From: an uncultured Desulfovibrio sp.
GTDB taxonomy: Bacteria > Desulfobacterota > Desulfovibrionia > Desulfovibrionales > Desulfovibrionaceae
NCBI GenBank assembly: GCA_945871415.1
Contig: CAMBWG010000127.1
Span: 1-6,706 of the forward strand
Reading direction: 5' to 3'
Length of the DNA: 6,706 nucleotides
Within the stretch, counting starts at the first letter, position 1. Every line of letters begins with the position of its first letter. Shown piece after piece: positions 1 through 6,012 of the stretch. The position numbers and the translations under genes are program-made. The notes under the pieces are model-generated. The model was not told the origin of the DNA and ran no database searches. It was given only the letters and a program-made list of their open reading frames with translations.

Positions 1-160
1 CCCCATCCCTTCCCCAGCGCGCTTGATTCAGAACAATGAAGCGTTACGGCGACGCCGTCGCTTTCCCCGTGGCAGCCGTCTCCCGGAGAATAAAAAATAC
101 AACCTACCTTTCCCGAGCCTCTGTCCGGGAAAAGCGCACTCCGGGATAATAGCCCCCGAA

Positions 161-211
161 CTCATAAAAAACGGCCCCGTATGCCCTGCATACGGGGCCG
201 TTTTTTATGAG
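161..211. terminator. Bidirectional Rho-independent terminator (perfect 24-bp inverted repeat)
   Basis: Arms 161-184 and 188-211 are exact reverse complements across 24 bp with a 3-base loop (185-187). The GC-rich core (ACGGCCCCGTATGC) is flanked by six A on the left and six T on the right. Either strand therefore gives a GC-rich RNA hairpin followed by a U-run, which is the form of an intrinsic terminator working in both directions. It would act as a second terminator for leftward transcription from recD2. Rightward, it would stop a convergent gene lying beyond the left edge; that gene is inferred. Confidence 0.85.
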
Positions 212-259
212 CATTTTCAGTTGAGACGCGTTATGCTTCAAACCATACGCCGTCGTTTC

Positions 260-283
260 GCGGAAAAAACGCGGTTTTTCCGC
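260..283. repeat. Small inverted repeat between the two terminators
   Basis: GCGGAAAAA (260-268) pairs with TTTTTCCGC (275-283) across a 6-base loop. The A/T run lies inside the stem and not after it, so this is not a standard terminator by itself. A neighbouring stem, CCGCCC (281-286) with GGGCGG (296-301), shares bases with its right arm, so the two cannot form fully together. The function is unknown. It may be only part of the terminator cluster. Confidence 0.45.
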
Positions 284-317
284 CCAATTTTGGCCGGGCG
301 GCGCTGTGCCGCCGCCT

Positions 318-357
318 CGCCATAAAAACAGAACCAGCCCCGTTGCGGGGCTGGTTC
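318..357 (-). terminator. Minus-strand Rho-independent terminator of the sppA-aroC-recD2 run
   Basis: A perfect 12-bp stem (331-342 with 346-357, core CCAGCCCCG) closes on a 3-base loop. On the minus strand it is followed at once by TGTTTTTA (complement of about 323-330), a typical intrinsic terminator tail. No matching U-run follows on the plus strand, so it works leftward. It sits about 195 bases past the recD2 stop codon, leaving a long 3' untranslated region that includes the 461-513 palindrome. Confidence 0.8.
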
Positions 358-427
358 CGCTGTTCGCGCAACCGGGGGACGTGCGGCAGATGAAGCGCGC
401 TCGAAGCCCCGCATTGTCGAGGGACCA

Positions 428-518
428 GAATAAAAGTTTTCGGAGGAGGGATGGGGGGTCCCGGGGGGGAAGGGAGGGCCCCTTTTCCAAAAGGGGTCCT
501 CCCTTCCCCCCGGAAAAA
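428..518 (-). repeat. Candidate REP-like dispersed palindromic element
   Basis: A long hairpin is formed by 461-486 and 489-513: about 25 paired bases with one single-base bulge in the G-run (seven G against six C) and one G-T mismatch (478/497) that would be a G-U wobble in RNA. The loop is only CC (487-488). Read on the minus strand, the hairpin has TTTTTCCGG before it, and a C-rich tail CCCCCCATCCCTCCTCC then AAAACTTTT after it (about 432-458). I recall very similar polypurine/polypyrimidine palindromes with this tail between genes in Desulfovibrio-type genomes, where they are sometimes translated as spurious Pro-rich ORFs. That is memory, not a search. There is no T-run right after the stem on the minus strand, so it does not look like a plain terminator. 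It lies in the 3' region of recD2. Confidence 0.55.
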
Positions 519-551
519 CACCCAGCCAGCCGTCCCGCCCGCACAGCGGCG

Positions 552-2831
552 CTAATCGACGCCGCGCAGACGCAGAGCGAGGCGGGTATGGCGCTTACGG
601 GTCTTGTTGTTTTTGACGGCCATGTGCAGAGCGCGGCTTTCGCCCACCAGCACGACCAGCCGCTTGCCGCGGGTAACGCCGGTATAAACGAGATTACGTT
701 GCAGCAGCACATAGTGCTGCATCATGAGCGGAATGACGACGGCGGGATATTCCGAGCCCTGCGACTTGTGAATGGAAATGGCGTAAGCCGGAGAGAGCTC
801 GTCGAGATCGTCAAAGTCGTAGGGCACAACGCGACCATCAAAGTCCACGCTCAGCGTGCGTTCGGAAGGACTCATATGGGAAATGCGGCCCATGTCGCCG
901 TTGAACACGTCCTTGTCGTAGTTATTGCGAATCTGCATGACCTTGTCGTGCAGCCGAAAGGAACGCTCGCCCTTGCGCACCTCCAGACCGTTGGGGTTGA
1001 GGGCCTCTTGAAGACGATGATTCATGGCGGCAGCGCCCACTTCTCCCTTGATCATGGGCGTAAGCACCTGAATATCGTCCACGGGGTCCAGACCAAAACG
1101 GCGGGGAATATGGTTCCGCACCAGATCGACAATCATGTCGGCGGCCTTTTCGGGAGGACTCTGACGAATAAAATAAAAATCAGACAGACGATCCTTGCTG
1201 GATTCCAGCGACGGCACTTCGCCCTTGTTGATCAGATGCGCATTGCAGATGATTTCACTTTCGGCCGACTGACGGAAAATTTCCGTCAGTTCCGCCACCG
1301 GGACGGCGCGGGAAGCAATAATGTCGGCAAGCACATTGCCCGGCCCCACGGAGGGCAGCTGATGCACGTCCCCCACGAGAATGACGGTGGCGCCCAGCGG
1401 CACGGCCTTGAGCAGATGATAAAAAAGCTGCACGTCCATCATGGACGCTTCATCGACGACAAGCAGAGCGCAGGCCAGCGGGGTATCCTCGTTGCGGGCA
1501 AAACCGTCCTCCTTGGGACTGTATTCCAGCAGGCGATGGATGGTGCGGGCTTCGCGCCGGGTTGTTTCGCTCATACGCTTGGCGGCACGGCCGGTGGGGG
1601 CCGCCAGCAGGATCTTTGCGCGCACTTCCGCAAACAGATTGATGATGGCGTTGATGATGGTGGTCTTACCGGTGCCGGGGCCGCCGGTCAGCACCATGAC
1701 TTTGCTGCGGGCGGCCGTGCGCACGGCCTCGAGCTGCTCCGGCGCAAGGGTGATGGGCAGGGCCGAGGTAATCTTCTCCACCAGCGCGTCGGCGTCGGGA
1801 AAGCGTACCGACTTGGGCGCATGCAGGAGACGACGAAGGTAAAAGGCGATTTTGGATTCGTAATGATGAAAGCGCCGGAGGTAGACGCCCGGACCTTCGT
1901 CCCGCAGCCCCTCGTCACCGGGAGCGGGGGTACCCGCTTCTTCCGGGTCTTCGCGCACAATGCGCCCGTCCTCCTCCAGCGAGTTCAGGGCGTCGCGCAC
2001 CAGCAGCTCATCCACGCCAAGCTGGGCGCAGGCCGCTTCTTCCAGCTCGGCCTGCGGCAGATAGACGTGTCCGTCGTCCGAGGCCTTTTGCAGCAGATAC
2101 AAAATCCCCGCCTGCACGCGCAGGGGGTGCAGCTCCGTAAAGCCGAGCTTGCGGGCCGCGGCATCGGCCGTCACAAAGCCGATGCCGTGAATATCCATAG
2201 CCAGCCGGTAGGGGTTTTCGCGCACCACCTGAAGCGCGTCGGCCCCGTAGGCGCGGTAGATGCGCACGGCATAGGCGGGCGTAATGCCGTGCGGCTGCAG
2301 AAAGAGCATGAGATCGCGGATGCCTCTGTGCGCGGCCCAGCTTTCCTTGATGCGTTGCAGCCCCTTCTTGCCCACCCCGTGCACGGCAAGCAGACGATCC
2401 GGCTCTTCGTCCAGAATGCGGATGGTGTCCGCGCCGAAGGCGTCCACGATGCGCCCGGCCAGACTTTCCCCCACGCCCTTGATCAACCCCGAGGCAAGAT
2501 AGAGCCGGATGCCCTCGCTGGTGACGGGCAGCATTTCCTCAAGATGCGAAAACTCCAGCTGGCGGCCGAAACGCGGATTGTTGACCCAGCGCCCTTCCAC
2601 GCGCACATGGGTTCCGGCCTGCGGACTGACGGTATGGCCGACGCAGGTCACGGGATCACGACTGACGCCGCGCGGGGGCGCGCCCTTGACCCTGGCTTCC
2701 CCGGGCAGAGCGGAATCCGGCACAAGGCGGAAGACGGTATAGCCGTTTTCCTCATTGTGGAAGACCACTCGCTCCAGCGTACCGGTCAGCTCCGCGACAT
2801 CGGGGTTGGAAAGCAGAGGAAGATCGGTCAT
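552..2831 (-). CDS. recD2: RecD2-type ATP-dependent DNA helicase (RecD/TraA family, SF1B)
   Basis: A complete 759-residue helicase of the RecD2 branch: 5'-3' SF1B enzymes with an N-terminal extension that act without RecBC. Residues 1-100 look like the N-terminal OB-type region. Helix-hairpin-helix-like segments follow (IKGVGESLAGRI about 117-128, VHGVGKKGLQRIK about 150-162, IHGIGFVTADAAA about 214-226). The helicase core shows Walker A GGPGTGKTT (383-391), motif Ia APTGRAAKRM (411-420), Walker B VVDEASMMD (458-466), motif III LVGDVHQLPSVGPGN (485-499), LTEIFRQ (515-521), and the C-terminal SIHKSQGSEYP (686-696) with YTGVTRGK (716-723). Residues 296-315 form a low-complexity acidic/Gly/Pro linker. 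Its length is typical of RecD2 proteins. The ATG overlaps the aroC stop (TGATG), with AGGGA nine bases upstream, so it is probably translationally coupled. The stop is TAG. A role in DNA repair or replication-fork maintenance is inferred from the family. RecB and RecC are not in the window. Confidence 0.93.
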   Translation of the reverse strand: MTDLPLLSNPDVAELTGTLERVVFHNEENGYTVFRLVPDSALPGEARVKGAPPRGVSRDPVTCVGHTVSPQAGTHVRVEGRWVNNPRFGRQLEFSHLEEMLPVTSEGIRLYLASGLIKGVGESLAGRIVDAFGADTIRILDEEPDRLLAVHGVGKKGLQRIKESWAAHRGIRDLMLFLQPHGITPAYAVRIYRAYGADALQVVRENPYRLAMDIHGIGFVTADAAARKLGFTELHPLRVQAGILYLLQKASDDGHVYLPQAELEEAACAQLGVDELLVRDALNSLEEDGRIVREDPEEAGTPAPGDEGLRDEGPGVYLRRFHHYESKIAFYLRRLLHAPKSVRFPDADALVEKITSALPITLAPEQLEAVRTAARSKVMVLTGGPGTGKTTIINAIINLFAEVRAKILLAAPTGRAAKRMSETTRREARTIHRLLEYSPKEDGFARNEDTPLACALLVVDEASMMDVQLFYHLLKAVPLGATVILVGDVHQLPSVGPGNVLADIIASRAVPVAELTEIFRQSAESEIICNAHLINKGEVPSLESSKDRLSDFYFIRQSPPEKAADMIVDLVRNHIPRRFGLDPVDDIQVLTPMIKGEVGAAAMNHRLQEALNPNGLEVRKGERSFRLHDKVMQIRNNYDKDVFNGDMGRISHMSPSERTLSVDFDGRVVPYDFDDLDELSPAYAISIHKSQGSEYPAVVIPLMMQHYVLLQRNLVYTGVTRGKRLVVLVGESRALHMAVKNNKTRKRHTRLALRLRGVD

Positions 2832-3934
2832 CAGCGCGCATCCCTGCCGCAGATCATCCGCTCCTGCATCAGCAGCATGTCGGCCAGCGTAAGGGCCGTC
2901 ATGGCGGAAAGCACGGGAACGATGCGGGGTATGGCCGACAGATCGTGCCGGCCGCCGATCAGCACGGAGGCGGCATTGCCGTTTCTGTCGATGGTCTGCT
3001 GCTCCTGCGGAATGGAGGCAATGGGTTTGACCGCCACGCGCAGCACAATATCCTGTCCGGTGGAAATGCCGCCCAGAATACCGCCGGCGTGATTAGCGGC
3101 GAAGTTGTCGCGGCCGCTCATGTCGTTATCCGGGCCGGGCTGGAGAGGATCGTTATTCTGCGAGCCCATGAGCCAGACGCTGTTGAAGCCTTCGCCCACT
3201 TCCACGCCCTTGACGGCGCCCACGCTCATCAGCGCGTAGGCCAGCACGGCATCCAGCTTGTCAAAGACCGGTTCCCCGAGTCCTGCGGGCACGCCGCGCG
3301 CCACGATCTGCACAATGCCGCCCAGGGTGTCGTGAGCCTGACGGGCCTCTTCAACGCGCGCGTCCCAGTGCTCCGGGGCACCGTCCGAAGCGGCAAAATA
3401 GGGACGGGACTGCGCGCCGTCCATGTCGATATCCTGCGGGGGCACGGCACTGCCGCCCAGCTCGATGCAGGCGCCCAGCACCCGGATACCCCGGGTTGCC
3501 AGCAGCTTTGCGGCAATGGCCCCCCCGGCCACACGGGCGACGGTTTCACGACCGGAAGAACGGCCGCCGCCGCGATAGTCGCGCACGCCGTACTTGTGAA
3601 AATAGCTCCAGTCCGCATGACCCGGCCGGAAAATATCCGCCAGATTGCCGTAATCGCGGGAACGCTGATTCTCGTTGGCAATGTGGAAGGCTATGGGCGT
3701 ACCCGTGGTGACGCCCTCAAAGACGCCGGACAAAATGCGTACCGTATCCGATTCCTTGCGCGACGTAGCCGTGGGGCCGCTGCCGGGCTTGCGCAGGTCA
3801 AGCTCCCGCTGCAGGTCTTCTTCACTCAGGGGCAGGCCTGCGGGGCAGCCGTCGAGTATGCCTCCGAGCCCCGCGCCATGAGATTCTCCATAGGTGGTCA
3901 GGCGCAGCAGACGCCCAAAGGTATTGCCGGACAT
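2831..3934 (-). CDS. aroC: Chorismate synthase
   Basis: This enzyme makes chorismate from 5-enolpyruvylshikimate 3-phosphate, the last step of the cytosolic shikimate pathway, using reduced FMN. The 367-residue protein is full length (family about 350-400). Visible signatures are GESHGAGLGGILDGCPAG (16-33, with His19), ENQRSRDY (88-95), FRPGHADW (102-109, with His106), GGGRSSGRETVARVAGGAIA (122-141) and RHDLSAIPRIVPV (329-341). The two histidines correspond to the conserved catalytic pair of the family. GGAG lies five bases before the ATG (complement of 3940-3943), which supports the start. It lies 64 bases downstream of sppA with no convincing promoter or terminator in the gap, so it may be read from sppA transcription. 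Its TGA stop overlaps the recD2 ATG by one base. No other aro genes are in the window. Confidence 0.97.
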   Translation of the reverse strand: MSGNTFGRLLRLTTYGESHGAGLGGILDGCPAGLPLSEEDLQRELDLRKPGSGPTATSRKESDTVRILSGVFEGVTTGTPIAFHIANENQRSRDYGNLADIFRPGHADWSYFHKYGVRDYRGGGRSSGRETVARVAGGAIAAKLLATRGIRVLGACIELGGSAVPPQDIDMDGAQSRPYFAASDGAPEHWDARVEEARQAHDTLGGIVQIVARGVPAGLGEPVFDKLDAVLAYALMSVGAVKGVEVGEGFNSVWLMGSQNNDPLQPGPDNDMSGRDNFAANHAGGILGGISTGQDIVLRVAVKPIASIPQEQQTIDRNGNAASVLIGGRHDLSAIPRIVPVLSAMTALTLADMLLMQERMICGRDAR

Positions 3935-3998
3935 AGTGGCTCCAGAAAAAGATTAAACCCGTCAGGGGTGTTGACAAAGGGAGTTAAGGCAAAACGCT

Positions 3999-4976
3999 CT
4001 ACAGCTGATAGAGAAAGGCCGGTGCGGGCGCGCGCTCCAGCGTGGACAGAGCCAGCCCGAACCAGGTTTTCAGCTGACGCTCCAGCCAGGGGCCTTCCGC
4101 GGGCTTGCGGACCAGGGGCCGCCGGGCGGGAACGCCGCATTCGGCGGCAAGCCAGCGCAGAGCCTCCGCCTGCCCGCCCAGCTCGTCCACAAGGCCGAGA
4201 CGCAGGGCTTCGCGCCCGGTAAAAATGCGACCGTCCGCCAGTGCCGCGGCCGTATCGCGGGGCATCTTGCGCCCCGTGGCCACAATATCCACAAACTGAG
4301 CGTGCATGTCGTCCAGCACGGCCTTGAAATAGGCGCGCTGTTCCGGGGTAAGGGGCTTCAGCGGCGATCCGGCGTCCTTGTAAGGCGCTGTCGTCAGCGT
4401 CTCCTGCCCGATGCCGATTTTGTCCAGCAGCGGCCCGAGCTGCGGAATATCCATGCGCACGCCGATGCTGCCCGTGACCGTGGACGCATTGGCAAAGATG
4501 CGCGAGCCCGCCATGGCCACCATAACGCCGCCGGAAGCGGCCGTACTGCCCATGGATACCGCCACGGGCCGCGTCGCGGCCAGGCCCTTCAGAGCCGTAT
4601 AAAGTTCCTGAGACGCCGCGGCGCCGCCGCCGGGCGAATCCACCCGCAGCAGCACCCCCTTGATGCGCGGATTGTCGGAAATCTTGCGTATCCAGTCCAG
4701 CTGGGAACCAATATCGAGGATGGGGCCGGAAACGGACACCACGGCGATGCCGTCATCACCGAATGTTTCATCGTCGCTCGCCACCGCCACCGTCAGAAGC
4801 AGCAGCATCACCAGCAGCAGTATGCCCAGACGATACAGCCAGGGATGGCGCCTGCGAAACGGCAGATGCAACCAGTACTTCCAGACCGGTTCGGGGATAC
4901 GGGCCAGCGGACAGCTCCCGGCGCAGGGAGCGGCGGGTTCGGCGGTAAAGGAAAAGTCGTCGTCAGTGGATTTCAT
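3999..4976 (-). CDS. sppA: Signal peptide peptidase SppA, family S49
   Basis: A membrane-anchored serine protease that by family degrades cleaved signal peptides and other membrane protein fragments. From the ATG at 4976 it is 325 residues, the size of the short SppA form such as that of Bacillus subtilis. One membrane helix lies at about 47-66 (LGILLLVMLLLLTVAVA) after an Arg-rich cytoplasmic segment, putting the catalytic domain outside the membrane. The S49 core has RVDSPGGG (111-118), MGSTAASGG (142-150) with Ser148 as probable nucleophile, and APYKDAGSP (197-205) with Lys200 as probable general base, giving a Ser-Lys dyad. The frame continues upstream to a TTG at 5036, but the added residues are not family-like and neither start has a clear Shine-Dalgarno, so the ATG is preferred. 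A Cys-x3-Cys pair (18, 22) in the cytoplasmic tail is unusual. The gene is divergent from panC and stops with TAG. Confidence 0.9.
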   Translation of the reverse strand: MKSTDDDFSFTAEPAAPCAGSCPLARIPEPVWKYWLHLPFRRRHPWLYRLGILLLVMLLLLTVAVASDDETFGDDGIAVVSVSGPILDIGSQLDWIRKISDNPRIKGVLLRVDSPGGGAAASQELYTALKGLAATRPVAVSMGSTAASGGVMVAMAGSRIFANASTVTGSIGVRMDIPQLGPLLDKIGIGQETLTTAPYKDAGSPLKPLTPEQRAYFKAVLDDMHAQFVDIVATGRKMPRDTAAALADGRIFTGREALRLGLVDELGGQAEALRWLAAECGVPARRPLVRKPAEGPWLERQLKTWFGLALSTLERAPAPAFLYQL

Positions 4977-5044
4977 GGCGGCAGCATAGCCGCTTTTTCC
5001 CCGGACGAAAAGAGCGCCCGGCGGGAGAGAAGGCAAGCTTGTGC

Positions 5045-5073
5045 TTTACAAGACGCCGTGCGCCATGTATAAA
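5045..5073 (+). promoter_or_regulatory. Sigma70-like promoter for panC
   Basis: TTTACA (5045-5050) and TATAAA (5068-5073) are separated by exactly 17 bases. Each hexamer matches the consensus at five of six positions. Transcription would start near 5080, giving a short leader of about 28 bases before the panC ATG. The site lies in the divergent sppA-panC interval. A TATACA-like hexamer on the opposite strand (5066-5071) overlaps the -10 box but has no convincing -35 partner. The panC leader has no obvious Shine-Dalgarno. This is a visual consensus match only. Confidence 0.5.
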
Positions 5074-5107
5074 GAAGCTCCCAGCAACTATATTACCATA
5101 ACTTGAT

Positions 5108-5962
5108 ATGCAGATATTAACCACACCCCAGGAACTGGCGGCCCAGTGCCGCCAATGGCATGCGCAGGGCGAGGATATCATCCTTGTGCCCACCATGGGT
5201 TACTACCACGCGGGACACGAGAGCCTGATGGAGCATGCGCGTCCACGGGCAAAACGTATGGTGGTGAGCCTGTTTGTCAACCCGACCCAGTTCGGCCCCA
5301 ACGAGGATCTGGCCGCATATCCGCGCGATCACGAGCGGGATGCCGCCATTGCCGGGCGTCACGGGGCGGACGTGCTGTTCATTCCCGAGGACGGCAGCAT
5401 GTACGCGTCCGATCACGCCACGTGGGTGGAAGTGCCGGAGCTGTCGCACGGCCTGTGCGGCCTGTCCAGACCGACCCATTTTCGCGGCGTCTGCACAGTT
5501 GTCATGAAGCTGTTCATGCTGACGCAGGCCGACAAGGCCGTTTTCGGCCAGAAGGACTGGCAGCAGCAGGCCATTCTGCGTCGCATGGTGCGTGATCTTA
5601 ATGTGCCGGTCCAGATTGAAACCTGCCCCATTGTCCGCGAAGCTGACGGACTGGCGCTGTCGTCGCGCAACGTCTATCTGACGCCGGAGGAGCGCGCGCA
5701 GGCTCCCGAACTGCAACGCGGCCTTCAGGCCGCCCGGGCGCTGGCGTCCCGCGGCGAAGCGCGCGTCAAGGTGCTGCGCGATGCCGTTCTGGTGCACTGG
5801 GCGGAATTTCTGACGCTGGGCCGGCTTGATTATCTGGCCGTTGTCGATCCCGAGTCCCTGCAGCCCCTCGATACGCTGGAGGCCGGCAAACCCGCGCTCA
5901 TGGCCTGCGCCGTGCGTATGGGCAAAGCCCGCCTTCTCGACAATATTCTGTTGACCCTGTAA
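5108..5962 (+). CDS. panC: Pantothenate synthetase (pantoate--beta-alanine ligase)
   Basis: This cytosolic enzyme joins pantoate and beta-alanine using ATP, through a pantoyl-adenylate intermediate, to make pantothenate for coenzyme A. The 284-residue protein matches the family length (E. coli about 283). Motifs in order are [11 protein letters not shown] (27-37, the HxGH nucleotide-binding motif with His34 and His37), [14 protein letters not shown] (55-68), YPR (71-73), [12 protein letters not shown] (121-132), FGQKDWQQ (146-153) and [12 protein letters not shown] (177-188). The start gives the expected spacing to the first motif, although the upstream sequence is AT-rich and has no clear ribosome binding site. 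Tyr-Tyr inside the first motif replaces the more common small or Leu residues. It is 50 bases upstream of metK on the same strand, so cotranscription is likely. No panB or panD is present, so the pantoate and beta-alanine genes must lie elsewhere. Confidence 0.96.
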   Translation: MQILTTPQELAAQCRQWHAQGEDIILVPTMGYYHAGHESLMEHARPRAKRMVVSLFVNPTQFGPNEDLAAYPRDHERDAAIAGRHGADVLFIPEDGSMYASDHATWVEVPELSHGLCGLSRPTHFRGVCTVVMKLFMLTQADKAVFGQKDWQQQAILRRMVRDLNVPVQIETCPIVREADGLALSSRNVYLTPEERAQAPELQRGLQAARALASRGEARVKVLRDAVLVHWAEFLTLGRLDYLAVVDPESLQPLDTLEAGKPALMACAVRMGKARLLDNILLTL

Positions 5963-6000
5963 TCGACCGCTGTTGCGGAACGCGCATTGCGCACTTTCCT

Positions 6001-6006
6001 GAGGAG
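6001..6006 (+). promoter_or_regulatory. Strong Shine-Dalgarno of metK
   Basis: GAGGAG is placed six bases before the ATG at 6013, near-ideal spacing. This fixes the metK start and contrasts with the panC leader, which has no such site. The 50-base panC-metK gap shows only short weak palindromes (for example CCGC 5967-5970 with GCGG 5975-5978), with no T-run terminator and no clear promoter. Confidence 0.75.
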
Positions 6007-6012
6007 ACCCCT

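Larger units (their letters stand above)
1..551. other. Gene-free intergenic block rich in inverted repeats
   Basis: No open frame in this 551-base stretch has a recognisable protein, a plausible ribosome binding site, or codon use like the neighbouring genes. The frames that exist run straight through perfect palindromes and translate to low-complexity Arg- or Pro-rich peptides, so I treat them as spurious. The block contains at least five inverted repeats: 108-134 (7-8 bp stem), 161-211 (24 bp), 260-283 (9 bp), 297-313 (6 bp) and 461-513 (about 25 bp), plus the terminator stem at 331-357. It lies downstream of the leftward recD2 gene. A bidirectional terminator inside it suggests that the next gene beyond the left edge is convergent, but that gene is not in the window. 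Positions 1-107 show only short overlapping palindromes around 47-61 and 79-89 that I cannot assign. Confidence 0.75.

Noticed and set aside
23..712. Small frames in the left block (23-325 plus; 231-521 and 104-712 minus)
   Set aside because: They translate through perfect palindromes and terminators, and give Pro-rich or Arg-rich sequence with no domain or ribosome site.
306..3092. A 928-codon open frame on the plus strand covering all of recD2
   Set aside because: It is in exact antisense register with recD2, so a stop would need an in-frame Leu TTA or CTA, or Ser TCA, in recD2. Those codons are rare in GC-rich genes. Its product is His/Gly/Arg-rich with no recognisable domain, and it begins inside the minus-strand terminator region.
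3935..3998. A separate aroC promoter or an sppA terminator in the 64-base gap
   Set aside because: TTGTCA on the minus strand has no good -10 at a proper distance. The only stem near the sppA stop (CTCTA/TAGAG, 3997-4013) is 5 bp and AT-rich, followed by a short T-run. Neither is convincing.
2945..5072. Long plus-strand open frames opposite aroC (2945-4222) and sppA (4302-5072)
   Set aside because: These are also antisense-register shadows of well-recognised genes, with low-complexity products and no ribosome sites.
5963..6012. A SAM-sensing riboswitch before metK
   Set aside because: The gap is only 50 bases. It holds only weak 4-bp palindromes, no expression platform and no terminator, so there is no support for one.
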